The translations under genes and the position numbers were made by a program. A DNA stretch of 64,000 bases from positions 434,001 to 498,000 of the forward strand of contig VWRR01000001.1 in assembly GCA_013995675.1 (NCBI GenBank), in the 5' to 3' direction. Numbering within the stretch: the stretch's first letter is position 1; each line of letters opens with the position of its first letter. Under the pieces are notes generated by a model. That model searched no databases. It was given only the letters and a program-made list of their open reading frames with translations, and was not told where the DNA came from. Origin of the DNA: Cyanidiococcus yangmingshanensis (Eukaryota > Rhodophyta > Bangiophyceae > Cyanidiales > Cyanidiaceae). Positions 10,362 through 21,198 of the stretch are shown piece after piece.

Positions 10362-12098
10362 TTACAAGGCGGCTCGAACCGGCTCTCTCCGACCAGCTCC
10401 GACGTTGATTTTCGCGGCCACATGTGCGAACAGCTTCGCGTTCTCCTCAATATACTTTCGTGTCACCCGCTGAAGTTCTTCGAGTTTCTCAATGCGCGTC
10501 TCATCGAGACTTAACGGGGCGACATCAGGGTTCAGACGGAAATACATATCACGATCATGCGTCAAGTCAAGTACAGCGTGGTGAACAGCTTCCGTATCAG
10601 TCGCACTGCTGAGTAAAGTACGAGCCAATTCAAAGATGCTGTCGCCAGTTGGACCGGTCGCTCCGACACGCTGACTTTGGTCGCCGACCAGTCGTGGATC
10701 GCAGCGACCTGTGCCGACACTCACCAAGACTTCGATGGGTATATCCGGCCAAAGCAACTTCGCCTCATGGCATGCAATCGCGGTTGGATTGTTCACCAGA
10801 ATTGCGCCATCACAAAACGTTTCGCTTCCACAACGAAACGCATCAAAGTATGTTGGAGCAGCAGACGTTGCTCTTAATGCCTCATAAAGGCGATGATGTG
10901 CGGCATAGCGGTATCGGGGTTTGGACTCTGGCGGGGGAGCATAATTGGTATGCAGAAAGGGCGTCGCTGGGTTTTCACTGACCATCGTCGAGACACAGAA
11001 AACGTATGGGGGCTCATCAGCGAATTGCATGACAGCTCTTGAATCAATAAGGTTCATTTCACCGGCAAAAGCTCTGAACAAACTCTCCAGCGTGGAACTA
11101 TCGTAATATCCACGGCTGAAGAGCAAACGACCCATGCCAAGCCAACGAACGGCACGGTTGCTGGAAGCGCTGAAAACTTTGCTGCAAAAGTCCCGATACA
11201 GCAGTTCGCATTCATCCAGGGATTTGCGAGCAATGCAAAGCGCCATTCCGAGAATTCCCCCCGCGGACGTGCCTGCGACCAGATCGAATAGTTGATGAAT
11301 CGGTTGCCCGGTTCGTCGCTCTAGCTCCTTGAGAATCTCTATCGATACAAGCGCCCGGGCGCCGCCACCGTCCAACGTTAAAACCCGCACTCCGTGTGAT
11401 CTAGGACGCCGAAATACGTTGGGAAACATTCCAAAGATGCGCTCTCTTGGTATTCGCAAATGATCTCCGTAGCGACGTTCGATTCCGACCGCTGCGACAA
11501 GTCGTCTACAGGCAGCCACGAGACGATGAGAAGCCGTGCTTGGGGGCTGCACCGGCGTCATGCCTCCGACAGATAGCGGGCTGTTTTCTGCGATAGAACG
11601 AAGCGCTACTTCTTTTGTCGCAATATCTGAAAAGATGCGATCAAGTCGTTGTATAATTCCGTTAGCAGCAACTATCAAAAGGGCAAACTCTCTGTCACAA
11701 GCAGCAATCGTCCCGAGACAAAGGGCGCTGCTTTCAAGACAGACTGTGTCAGCGGAGTTTGCAAAGATGCGACATAATTGGGTTAACAATGGACTTTGGC
11801 CGACCTGGCGCAAGTGGTCTGACTGGCACCAGTGAAGGATCATCTGCGTCTGCAGCAGAGCGGTTCGAAGAAGACCATCGTGAGTCCTAAGGCCAGCATT
11901 TGTATTCGCTCTGTTTTCGAGAATCTGATCTCTGGTTCCCCGTACACGGGCAAGCCCTAGGATCACCGAAATGCAACGTTGTAGCAGCGAGAAACCGCAA
12001 CCATCCGCGAAAGAAAGCAAGACATGTCTGCCTCCAGTGGTCACAAGTTTGGCGGTGTCCGTGAGCACAGCGAGGAAACTGTCGGGCGGTCTCAACAT
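10362..12098 (-). CDS. Patatin-like phospholipase (PNPLA8/iPLA2-gamma type)
   Basis: Hydrolyses acyl esters of membrane lipids by a Ser-Asp dyad. In the 578-residue product, residues 1-200 are helical and resemble ARM-type repeats (LETSALCLGTIAAC-like helices). From about 237 the patatin domain begins with the oxyanion loop DGGGARA (243-249), the nucleophile elbow GTSAG with Ser278, and the second catalytic residue in DGA (Asp430). The following segments (IHQLFDLVAGTSAGG, LDECELLYRDF, YYDSSTLESLF) resemble PNPLA8 more than plant storage patatins. A related ARM-plus-patatin arrangement is known in plants. No clear leader peptide is present. The ATG at 12098 is the first in frame, with a stop four to seven codons upstream. 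A small plus-strand frame (12024-12236) overlaps the 5' end in antisense. Confidence 0.88.
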   Translation of the reverse strand: MLRPPDSFLAVLTDTAKLVTTGGRHVLLSFADGCGFSLLQRCISVILGLARVRGTRDQILENRANTNAGLRTHDGLLRTALLQTQMILHWCQSDHLRQVGQSPLLTQLCRIFANSADTVCLESSALCLGTIAACDREFALLIVAANGIIQRLDRIFSDIATKEVALRSIAENSPLSVGGMTPVQPPSTASHRLVAACRRLVAAVGIERRYGDHLRIPRERIFGMFPNVFRRPRSHGVRVLTLDGGGARALVSIEILKELERRTGQPIHQLFDLVAGTSAGGILGMALCIARKSLDECELLYRDFCSKVFSASSNRAVRWLGMGRLLFSRGYYDSSTLESLFRAFAGEMNLIDSRAVMQFADEPPYVFCVSTMVSENPATPFLHTNYAPPPESKPRYRYAAHHRLYEALRATSAAPTYFDAFRCGSETFCDGAILVNNPTAIACHEAKLLWPDIPIEVLVSVGTGRCDPRLVGDQSQRVGATGPTGDSIFELARTLLSSATDTEAVHHAVLDLTHDRDMYFRLNPDVAPLSLDETRIEKLEELQRVTRKYIEENAKLFAHVAAKINVGAGRREPVRAAL

Positions 12099-12236
12099 GC
12101 CACTCAGGGGTATCTCTCAGCCGCAAGAGCTCCCTCCGAATACGTTTACATTCAGCGCTTGGCATTAGAAGAACAGGATGAGAGGAAACGGCTCTGCGAA
12201 GCGCTGTCGCTCATACGCGACCTCAGCGTACGTTGA
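12024..12236 (+). CDS. Possible small protein, antisense to the phospholipase start
   Basis: Seventy codons from an ATG. The first half is polar. The second half (EYVYIQRLALEEQDERKRL, then a short Leu-rich helix) would form a charged amphipathic helix, which is more protein-like than most spacer frames. It overlaps the first 75 bases of the phospholipase gene on the other strand. No family is recognised, and a chance frame is quite possible. Confidence 0.2.
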   Translation: MSASSGHKFGGVREHSEETVGRSQHATQGYLSAARAPSEYVYIQRLALEEQDERKRLCEALSLIRDLSVR

Positions 12237-14371
12237 AGTGATTGAATCGGAAGCACCTAGACGGTAACAATAAGGGCTGCCAAACCACAGAAGCTCCAGC
12301 TTTTATAAACCAGGCTTTTCTGTGCAAGTCTCCGAGAATGATAACGCCCAATACAGTCCCGAAACCAAGTCTCAACAGACGTCAAAAGAGCGTCATCAAA
12401 GAACGAAAATCTCCACAGAAATCCAGTTATCGTTGACCGATCAGCCGCCAGCCGACATTGCCGCCACCTTGCGCTCCTGTTGCAGTATTCTTGATGTGGT
12501 GCTTTGTCAAACGCTGGCTAACCAGGTGAACGCGAGAAGCTCCAGCAAAACTGGTTAAGCAAACACAACTTTTGATGTACTTGTCTCCTTGTTGAAGCGG
12601 CTTTACTTCGAACGTCCTGCAGGGCTGAACTCGACAAGTCTCCTTCTAAAATGGTTGTGAGAAGCCTTTTCCAGCTATGTTTGAAACCAAATCCAACCGG
12701 AGAACTCTTCCGGGACGAGGACTCTTGGGTACACCTTTCGAGAGAGTATCGTGCAGACACTGAGTGGCTGTAAAATCCAGCTCAGACATGAAGACCTGAT
12801 AGTGCACGGTCTAGTTCCCGTAGCGCGACGATGAACTTTGGAAGCAAGAGACAACAGTCGTCACAAAAACGTGGACGTGAGAACCACGCCACCAGCAGTA
12901 TGCAGTCGAAAGTCAAAGTTCGTTGGAAAGGCTGATGAAACCTACTAGAACTCGCTCTCGGAGAGCATATCAAGGTCGCGGCAGTGTTCAACAGCCAGAG
13001 GTTTTCAACTTTTGGATTTCAGTTGCTAGACAGCTCGAAGTTTTGCCCTCCGAACAAGGATTATGACGAGTCGTCGAACAGGAACACAAACCAATGAGGT
13101 TTTTGTAGTAACCGCGGATGAGAGAAGAACTCATGTGCCATATCTATCATACGACGTGCAGAAAACGTGAGGAACAATGGAAGTTGAGGGAGCAAGAGAA
13201 CGACCTTGGTCCGGGAGCACACTGCGCAGCCGCAACAGCACGAAAAGCGACTCCATACGAACCAACCTCTGGATATTCACGGGACGTGGCTGCGATGCCT
13301 AGGCACTCGCAACGCAGTAAAACGTAGCGTTCGTGCAGAGAGTCTGAGTGCCCCAGTGATAAAGTCAGACCCACTGTTTCTCAAAAGAGGCACACGTTCT
13401 CGGGCGAGGTCCTTCACGAACTCGGATGCGCTGGCTTTACAGCAAGTTTGTGGCCGCTGCAGCAACGTTTGATCCTGACAGAAAGAATTAAAATAAGGGA
13501 CTACACGTTGAGCTCTTCCATCAGGATATGTGATGCTCAACATGATTACAGTCCGCCAGATAGCAAGTCCTTCATAGGAGTCATGGGAGCTTGCGGAAAC
13601 AAATTTTGAAAACGGCCGGCTCCGCACAGTTGCGAGACAATTGATCGGTTGCGGAAAATGCGTGGCCTCGTGCCACAGAGGCTCAGATCTCCTCCTAGTC
13701 CTTCTCGATATACGCACCGTAGCCGCCAAGAACTTATTTTGGGGACTCTGCAGTGACTGGTTGGTCCCACAGAAAAGTAGATGGTCGGAGTTGCAAAGCT
13801 TTGGTTTTTCATATTTTGGAACGGCAGTAACCATGCGAATTGAATCGTTGGTATCGTTCTCTCTTCCTAACTAGCAGCCGGATAGCGAGCATAACGGCGC
13901 AAACACGGGAACGATCAGCGCAGAGGCCAGCGGATTGTTTGTACCGCTTGATGAAAGGCTTTTTCTTCGGCGAAGGTGGATTTTTAACCCTTATGTTGGG
14001 ACGAGAGGGGCTCTCGGAACGAACGATGTTTGAGCTGGCACACGCATCGGACTATGGTGGCTCTGTTCATCGTCTTTGTACTGTGCCTCTTGTCCCACGA
14101 GTCTGTGAGGTTGGCATGCTCAGCATATCTCATCTGCTGGCCTCTTGTCGAAGAGATACGAGGAGCTAGCTATCTACTCTTCGTGTAGCATACAGATTTG
14201 TGAGCAAGGCTCACTAGGATACCGACAAGTGGCAATCTTTAAAAACCAAGTGCAGTACTCCACTTTTGGCTTCATGTTGCGAAAACTGAGCCGATAGAAG
14301 CCAAGAACTGCGAGATCTCTTTCAAGCTCTAGCGAATGTCTTTTGAGACGACCAATATCGCCACAACTTTC
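12237..14371. other. Long spacer without recognised genes
   Basis: At about 2.1 kb this is the longest gene-free stretch. Open frames up to 185 codons exist on the minus strand (13277-13834) and up to 109 on the plus (13840-14169), but none shows a domain, a repeat or a hydrophobic pattern, and both strands have competing frames. A 6-bp hairpin with a 3-base loop lies at 14200-14214. I see no tRNA, rRNA or mobile element. Confidence 0.35.
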
Positions 14372-15523
14372 CTAAGTTTCCACCTCCACAGCTACCATGT
14401 TGTAAGCCTCTTCGCGCTGCTTATCAAAGAGCGCGGATGTAAGGTAGCGTTCCCCGAACGACGGAATGATCACAACGATATTCTTCCCTTTCATTTCGGG
14501 GCGTTTGCCAAGCTCCAATGCTGCGACAACAGCAGCCCCACTAGAGATTCCACAAAGTAGGCCTTCCTCTGCAGCCAAACGCCGCGCCATCTCTATCGCC
14601 TGCATACTCGTTACCTGCTTCACTTCGTTGTAGATTTTTGTGTCCAAAATTGCTGGAACGAAACCAGCTCCAATGCCCTGGATCTTGTGTGGCCCTGGTC
14701 GGCCTCCGCTCAACACTGGTGATTCTGTCGGTTCAACTGCCATGATGTGCACGTGTGGATTGTGCTCCCGGAGGAAGCGACCGGCGCCAGTGACGGTGCC
14801 TCCTGTGCCAACACCCGACACGAATGCGTCAACCTTACCACCCGTTGCCGCCCAAATCTCAGGACCGGTCGTCTCGTAATGTGCCTTTGGATTATCAGGA
14901 TTGTTAAACTGTTGAAGCATGTAAGCGTTTGGGGTGGAATGAAAAAGCTGCTCGGCTTTGGCTACAGCACCCTTCATTCCCTTGGCTGCTGGTGTTAAAA
15001 TAACCTCTGCCCCAAAAGCACGCAAGACCATCCGCCGCTCGATCGACATCGAGTCGGGCATCGTCAGTATGAGACGATAGCCACGCGCTGCAGCCAAATA
15101 TGCTAGCGCAATTCCGGTGTTGCCCGAAGTAGGTTCGATAAGCACTGTCTTACCCGCCTGGATATCCCCGCGCCTCTCGGCTTCGACGATCATGTACTTT
15201 CCGATTCGATCTTTTACTGATGAACAGGGTTCCATCGACTCCAGCTTACAAAGGATGTGCGCGTGCACGCCCTCTGTCTCAGGAATCTTCTTCAACTCTA
15301 CTAGCGGGGTGTTTCCAACGAGATCGGAGACGTCGTGCGCTAGAGGCTGTGGCCCAGGTCCGTTTAACGCTGCTTGGAGGCGCAGACGAGTCCCCTGCTG
15401 AAAAGAGCCACGACGCTGAAGCCGCCGAACTCGGAGGTGATCGCGAAAAACGCTTTGCCTACAATCCATTCCCTGAGAGGTAATCTTCTGAAGCGCGAAC
15501 GGCGTGGAAACGAATGCGCACAT
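14372..15523 (-). CDS. Cysteine synthase (O-acetylserine thiol-lyase), organelle-targeted
   Basis: PLP enzyme that makes cysteine from O-acetylserine and sulfide. The 383-residue product has a basic leader of about 55 residues ([13 protein letters not shown]..., many Arg and Gln, almost no acidic residues), then the conserved start [14 protein letters not shown]. Lys104 in [11 protein letters not shown] forms the Schiff base, and [10 protein letters not shown] binds the substrate carboxylate. [12 protein letters not shown] holds the PLP phosphate, and the GISSGAAV motif comes near the end. The frame is intact. The leader suggests import into plastid or mitochondrion; which one cannot be read from the sequence. 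The frame is open for another 51 codons upstream, including an earlier ATG near 15649, so a longer leader is possible. The neighbouring genes are also metabolic. Confidence 0.95.
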   Translation of the reverse strand: MCAFVSTPFALQKITSQGMDCRQSVFRDHLRVRRLQRRGSFQQGTRLRLQAALNGPGPQPLAHDVSDLVGNTPLVELKKIPETEGVHAHILCKLESMEPCSSVKDRIGKYMIVEAERRGDIQAGKTVLIEPTSGNTGIALAYLAAARGYRLILTMPDSMSIERRMVLRAFGAEVILTPAAKGMKGAVAKAEQLFHSTPNAYMLQQFNNPDNPKAHYETTGPEIWAATGGKVDAFVSGVGTGGTVTGAGRFLREHNPHVHIMAVEPTESPVLSGGRPGPHKIQGIGAGFVPAILDTKIYNEVKQVTSMQAIEMARRLAAEEGLLCGISSGAAVVAALELGKRPEMKGKNIVVIIPSFGERYLTSALFDKQREEAYNMVAVEVET

Positions 15524-16604
15524 TTTCTGTAGCCAAAGCGCCTCTGAGGTAAAAATCAGAAAGAGATTCCGAGTTCGGCGTCGAGGTGCCTGGGCGAGGA
15601 CGAGCCAATCGTGTGCGCTGCAACGGCTCTGCAATCGTTGCCGAACCATGTCGTGGGCCTGCCGGGAACTCGACAAGCTTCCAGCAGGTTTGATAACTTG
15701 TTTCGAGTATTAGAAAACCGCGCTCCTGCAGACCATGGTCGTGGAATCATGTAGTGAGAAGTGCTACTTTTTTAGCTCCAGTGAGGGAGAGCTCTCGCTC
15801 GAGGATTCGTGAAGAGTGCGGAAGCGCCCTGTCCGAAAACGTGGCGTGTCGTTGTCTAGCACAAGACAGGATGTTTGCTTTTTCATCGTTGAGCAACATT
15901 TCGCTAGCTCGTGAACGCACGGAAACTAGTTGCGCGCTTTGAAGGCACAATTTTTTGGAAAGTTCTTGCGCAGTTATGCATTTATGAAACCATCCCACTG
16001 TTTGCTGTTCTGCTGGAAGCCGATCGGCAGCAAAGCGAAGCAGAGGCGATAAGCTTTCGTGTTTTTATGCCAAATCGGAGCTATTGTAAGTTTTTGGTCT
16101 GAAATCGCTAGTCATCGCTGGGGGCAGTCAGAGCGCAACCTGTGAGCCATGGAAAGTGCGCGCTTGAGCCCGAGTAGAGCATCTGACCGCCTTCGGATTC
16201 CTTGACTCGAGGTTGCTACTTTGCACAACAATGTTAGGGTTTATCTGGACGCTATCTGAGTGCCTGATTCCTCCAAATGAATTCGACGTAGCACCTCAGA
16301 TTGCAACGTCGACGAAAGTGATATCGAGCGCAACCCGTGACCCAGCTGGGTGCGCTGGTTTCGGTATCGCGTTCCGAAGGCAAGTTCATGTTTGCTAAAA
16401 AACTCTACCTATTGTCGGCGAATGTTTTCTCAACGTTCACGACGAGTTGCTGTATTCCACCTTTCCGGGAAGCACGTATTCGATTTAGTTTAGGCTCGCG
16501 GTCTCAGGATACAGAATTCGCGGACGGTTTCCGATCGATCTCCCAAGGTCGGTGCGTTATATCTATAGTGCTTTGATCCGTCAAGGAGCCAGTGACGACT
16601 CGCT
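15524..16604. other. Spacer between cysteine synthase and phosphomannomutase
   Basis: No recognisable gene apart from a possible longer cysteine synthase leader up to about 15650. Only frames of 60-85 codons are present, without protein features. Confidence 0.4.
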
Positions 16605-17366
16605 CTAAAACGCTCCCAGCTCAGGAAAGAGTTTCTTCAAGGTTGAAATCGTTTCATCTGGGTCATTCACCGCGTAGCCCTCCACTCTTGGATGACTAAA
16701 AATTTCCCAGTCGTTGCCACCTTGGTAGCACTTGTCGCCAATAAAAACGATCCGCGAGTATTCGGACTCTGGCAAATACCGCAGTGCATACTCTTTGGTC
16801 CATCCGACCGGCATAACATCAAAAGAGATCTGACCCCCTATTGAATACACTAGATTTAAGTGTCCAAAACGCTTTTGTAGATGTTCGATCATGCCTCTTC
16901 GTACCTTGTGCTCTTTGTCGTACTCCTCGAATGCATCTCGTTCCGCTTGCGAGCAGTTCCGTCCGATAGGACTGATATTCAGCATACCAGTCCGGAATTC
17001 GATAAATGTGCCTCTTTTTTGAGGGATCCTGAGATCTGCAATATAGTGCAAGCAACAGTTGATAAACTCCTGCAGTTGGGCTTCACCCAAGGCGTCCAAA
17101 AGTGACGTGGAAGCAATATTCACGCCTTTTCGGAACACGCTCAGCCCATTCTCTGCGAAAACAAAGTCGACTTCGTGGAGGATATCTGGGCCGAGTTGCT
17201 CCTCGATAAGACCGACGCGAGATCCACTAATAATGCCGACCGAAACCAACTGCAAGAGGGCTCGTAGCATCGAGAGCACCTTCTGCGTCACCGCGTTGCG
17301 CGGTTTCGTGAGCGTGCCGTCCACATCAAAGAGGACCACCGTTCGTGCATCTTTCTTAACAGACAT
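16605..17366 (-). CDS. PMM: Phosphomannomutase
   Basis: Converts mannose-6-phosphate to mannose-1-phosphate, the precursor of GDP-mannose used for glycans and, in many algae and plants, for ascorbate. The 253 residues match the usual 245-255 of the eukaryotic cytosolic enzyme. It is a HAD-fold protein: DVDGTLT (14-20) supplies the nucleophile and acid/base aspartates. The cap-domain segments RTGMLNISPIGRNC and IGGQISFDVMPVGWTK bind the sugar phosphate. IGDKCYQGGND provides the Mg-binding acidic residues. The frame is intact and no leader is present. The oligoribonuclease gene starts 210 bases away on the other strand, so the two probably share a promoter region. Confidence 0.97.
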   Translation of the reverse strand: MSVKKDARTVVLFDVDGTLTKPRNAVTQKVLSMLRALLQLVSVGIISGSRVGLIEEQLGPDILHEVDFVFAENGLSVFRKGVNIASTSLLDALGEAQLQEFINCCLHYIADLRIPQKRGTFIEFRTGMLNISPIGRNCSQAERDAFEEYDKEHKVRRGMIEHLQKRFGHLNLVYSIGGQISFDVMPVGWTKEYALRYLPESEYSRIVFIGDKCYQGGNDWEIFSHPRVEGYAVNDPDETISTLKKLFPELGAF

Positions 17367-17575
17367 GGCGCTCTTGCTCCTGGTGGAACGTCGGGATCAA
17401 AACCTATTCTATAACGTTCGCCTCAAGAGACGCAGCGCAAATCTCATTTTGCAGCGGCTGCTTTTGGAACGAAAGTTATTGTCGCGTCCCATGGCGTATC
17501 GGTCATAGACGTCTGCCCGCAGTAAAGCTCGTAACCTCGACTCGTGCACGTTCCATTCAGCGTGGTGACTTGGAA

Positions 17576-18141
17576 ATGGTGTTGGTTGACCCGATCGTCT
17601 GGATAGACTGCGAAATGACTGGACTCGATCCCGAACGTGATGTTTTGCTTGAAATAGCTTGCATAGTCACGTCGGGCGATCTGGAGAGCGTGATTGTCGA
17701 GGGACCAAGTTTGGTTCTCCGGGCGCCTGAGCGAGTCTTGTCGAGTGTGAGTGACCGAGTTCGGGAGATGCATCAACGATCTGGTCTATTGGAGAAAATA
17801 CAGCGCACTCAGCTGACGAGTCTTGACGCAGAGGCGAAAATATTAGACTTTCTTCGAGCAGTCGGCGTGGGTTCGCAGATCGCACCTCTTGCCGGGAACT
17901 CGGTGCACGTTGATCGACAGTTCCTGGCTCGACAAATGCCCAGGCTGGAGTCTTATCTCCATTACCGAATATTGACGTCTCAACTGTCAAAGAATTGTGC
18001 AGGCGATGGTACCCAGCCATATTTGCTCGGGCACCCGCGAAGAAGCAGGGGCATCGTGCTTTAGATGACATCCGAGAGAGCATTTCCGAACTCGCTTTCT
18101 ACAGGGAACACATCTTCCGTCCTTTAGCGGATGCGATCTGA
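17576..18141 (+). CDS. REXO2: Oligoribonuclease (REXO2 type), one-base frame change
   Basis: 3'-to-5' exonuclease of the DEDDh group that degrades RNA fragments of two to five nucleotides; in eukaryotes it acts in mitochondria and cytosol. [10 protein letters not shown] near the start carries the first Asp and Glu, and [11 protein letters not shown] carries the second Asp. In the first frame the protein runs out of homology after SYLHYR and stops at 18064. The expected ending ([27 protein letters not shown] with the catalytic His and last Asp) continues in another frame to 18141. Adding back one base in the A-run at 17968-17969 restores an ordinary protein of 188 residues. This looks like a homopolymer deletion in the assembly. 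I use the ATG at 17576. Confidence 0.93.
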
Positions 18142-18913
18142 TCTTTTAAGAAGAACCAAGAAATCCAATATCCACGTCAACACGCTTTCGTCATTGCATC
18201 CTGATTTTCCAGCGTACCCACTGCTTCCTGCGTTTTCCCTGTCCTAACGGTAATGATTCGAACCGCGGGAGGTAGTTTGCACGAGTACGACGTGGACGGC
18301 AGCAGGATTTCTTTCGTGGAAAACCGTCCTGCTCTAACAAAGACTGAACTGGAACAGTGCTGGGGCCTCTGTGACCATGAGCGATACGGACACGCCCACC
18401 GAAACGCGGCCTGAAGTGGAGCACTTGATTCGATTTCGACGAGTATTTCTCATCGCGCATTTCTTTAGAAACTGGATCTGGACCCAAACAAGCCACCGGT
18501 CGATTCAGCGCTCACGGGCATTTCCCTGAAAAGTCGAGTTAACGCTACCAAAATCCACGACTATATTTCTGAAGACGCGATTATTAGGCTAGCAGCAGTT
18601 TCATGTATCGTCCAAGCAAGTCATTAGGTGTCCGTCTTCATCTGCTTGACGACAAACTCATCTTCAGGTATCGATCACGAACGGAGAACATATCATCTGG
18701 CTCTGAATCTAAAAGATCCGAAGCAGCCATCATTTGCAAGTTTCTGAAATGTGCACGGCATTCCCTTGCGATTCCCTGGTCATGCCCGCCCAGAAACATA
18801 ATTTACCTACGTTTTGTGCGTCAGCATGTAAAAACTTCTTATTAGAATCTTGATCCTCAAAATTCCACCCCTGAACTCCTATCGTTCGTCAGTCGTTCCA
18901 GTGAATCTGGGAC
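18142..18913. other. Spacer between convergent genes
   Basis: Lies between the 3' ends of oligoribonuclease and the epimerase gene. No recognisable gene; the frames at 18191-18496 and 18603-18845 have no protein features. Confidence 0.4.
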
Positions 18914-20089
18914 TCACTCGGCGGAGAGCTCTTGGTAACCCGTCCAGCTTTCGTTTGGCTTCAGCGTAACTCCATTGTTGTGGAAAACCGTCGGCTCAAT
19001 GCAGATGAATTTTTGCCAACCTGGATCTGAACCTGATCCACCAAATGGATTCCAAAGTGTGCAGTCCGTAAAACCCCGTTTGTCGATCTTCATTACGGTG
19101 AGTGCCACCATATCGAAGACGGCCAGCTCGTCAGGAGCATTTTTGTAGACTCGATCGACCGCAGCTTCAACAGGCAAACCACTCAGCATAACAGCTTCTT
19201 CTCGCTTCATAGCGTTAGAGTCCATCTTATCCATATATTCGAGGTTGTCATAGCCAAATACCCGTATTTTGGACACATCACGTACCCGGAAATAGTTGTG
19301 CAGTGCCGCTGTAAATGGCAGTTCTCGATCCGTCTCCAAGTTTGTAATGCGCAGCTCACAGCGCAGGCCACGTAAGTTAAGTGTCACTGCGTACTCTGCC
19401 GAAAATTTGAACGGAAACGCCTCACGAAATAGGGCTGGGGTCTCTTCAGAGGAGAGCGTCAGAACACAACGCGACGCTGTGCCGTTCTCAACAAGATCGA
19501 TGCAGTGCAACTTCCAGTCCACGTTTCGTGCAAATCCGTGGTTCGGAAGCGCTCCATCACTTCCAAACTGAGGGAAGCAAATCGGAATACCACCACGAAT
19601 GGGCTTGGAGCGATCAAACACCGCCTCTTCCGAGATATACAGCATCTCTTCAGCTCCTTGACGAGCTTTCCAGGATGTTACACAAGCACCAAAGAGGTAT
19701 ACCTCAGCGACCTGCTTTGTTTGTGTGTTCGTTAGCCGAACACATGGCAGTCCGTTACGACCCTCAACCATCGAGCCAGCTTCATCGCTGGGAACACCGG
19801 CGTCAGTGAACCCACTTTCACTGCCACCGGCGAGCTCCTGAGCCAGCTCTGCTGCGAGCTGGTTGAACTTGGCTCCGGCTGGTTCACCTGACTCCGGTGC
19901 ATTTAACTGAGCTTGAAGTACTGAATGTTTTGGTCGAACAAGCGCCGCCGACGGATCACGCGACTTGAGAGCGGAGAGGAACGTTGAGCCTACAGAGGCT
20001 AGATCGCGGCGATGAGAGATCAAACGACTTTCGCGAATACCGGTCCTGTGCACCAGCAACGCCGGATTACCAGCATAGAGGATGAACAT
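18914..20089 (-). CDS. Glucose-6-phosphate 1-epimerase, with N-terminal leader
   Basis: Interconverts the alpha and beta anomers of glucose-6-phosphate (aldose 1-epimerase superfamily, YeaD/YMR099c group). The 391-residue product has about 110 extra residues at the N-terminus. Their start (MFILYAGNPALLVHRTG, then Arg and Ser rich) resembles an organelle-targeting peptide, and an Ala/Glu-rich linker follows. Conserved family parts are PIRGGIPICFPQFG, LPNHGFARNVDW with a catalytic-site His, FTAALHNYFRV with another His, and the catalytic Glu in CIEPTVFHNN. The frame is intact. The frame continues upstream to a GTG but has no earlier ATG. A plastid location would fit starch or glucose metabolism, but this is inference. 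Confidence 0.92.
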   Translation of the reverse strand: MFILYAGNPALLVHRTGIRESRLISHRRDLASVGSTFLSALKSRDPSAALVRPKHSVLQAQLNAPESGEPAGAKFNQLAAELAQELAGGSESGFTDAGVPSDEAGSMVEGRNGLPCVRLTNTQTKQVAEVYLFGACVTSWKARQGAEEMLYISEEAVFDRSKPIRGGIPICFPQFGSDGALPNHGFARNVDWKLHCIDLVENGTASRCVLTLSSEETPALFREAFPFKFSAEYAVTLNLRGLRCELRITNLETDRELPFTAALHNYFRVRDVSKIRVFGYDNLEYMDKMDSNAMKREEAVMLSGLPVEAAVDRVYKNAPDELAVFDMVALTVMKIDKRGFTDCTLWNPFGGSGSDPGWQKFICIEPTVFHNNGVTLKPNESWTGYQELSAE

Positions 20090-21198
20090 GTTGATCCCGA
20101 GGATAAAACTATTCTGGCGAGCCTTCACGCCGACAGCGAGAGCCCTCCTCCGTGAAGGCCTCCCGTCCCCAAAGCGAGGCGCGGAGATCCCGCTCGATGC
20201 GAACGCACGTCTGCACGGGTAGCGCTGGTGATCGATCCTGCGAGTTGCGATGCCCCGGTCCAGTGCAATCTGCTCCCGAACGGTGTCTCAGAGACCAAGG
20301 GTTCTCATTACGAATGACGGAGAAGTTTGACTGATTAGAGCATACTGTTGCGTGATGCGACAAAACGTCCCGGTTTCATTCCAGTTCCATTGGCGATTGA
20401 GATCGCGAGGTGCTTTCAAAGCATAAGAAAGGGGATTGCCACTGAATACACTGCATGCGAGCTTTGAAAATGCATCATACATTGTATCGCGTTGAAAAGC
20501 GGGAACGACCCGCAGAAAAAACCTAGGACGGGTCCAAGGTAATTGCATCGTATGGCAAGCCCCGAGCGCGAGCATCGCGACCCGAATTTTACTCGCGAGA
20601 CGCACTCGATTGTATTGACGCGTCGGTTTGTCATCAACACCATGCTCCAGTGTACACGTTTCGATCAGGGAAGTTGGCAGACAAAAAATCTGCTCAAGAT
20701 ACCAGCGTCTGCGATCCAGATGACGGGCCCGAGCCATGAGGCATCAGCACCGCCCGATCGGATCGAGCCTACAATCGCAGTGCTAGACGGCATGAGAACC
20801 CCTGCTGCGCATATTTACCAGACAGAGTCAGATGTATATTTCCCTTCTTCAGAAGAGCTCGATGGATGTAGCCCCTTTGTTTTGAAAACATATGGCTCTA
20901 GTTCGCTGAATACATGAACTTGAAGGCCGCGTCAGCCACCCAATTTGGTATCTCCTATGATTCGCGATCGCTGCTGCCGCGTTTCGCTCGGTGGACGCCG
21001 AACATAGACCTTCCGGTCACGGTAGTGTTCCGTGCCCTGCGGATGGCGCGCAGGTCGACCGCCGTCGTGCGACGCGAAAACCTCCTCCAAGGCCGTGGCT
21101 TAAAGCTCTGAACCTTGGTATTTTCTTTACAGAGTTCACGCTTTGGCAGACGAACGTGAAGCGCTTTGCAAAGAAAGGGCTCTATTGAAGTGGACGAG
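20090..21198. other. Divergent upstream region of epimerase and eIF3m genes
   Basis: No recognisable gene. Competing frames exist on both strands (minus 20288-20737, plus 20543-20917). The plus frame has a 66-codon ATG-started tail (20718-20917) rich in Pro, Ser and acidic residues, but with no family resemblance. Confidence 0.35.

Noticed and set aside
13277-13834. A 185-codon minus-strand frame in the longest spacer.
   Set aside because: The start is not convincing, competing frames exist on both strands, and there is no hydrophobic, repeat or domain signal.
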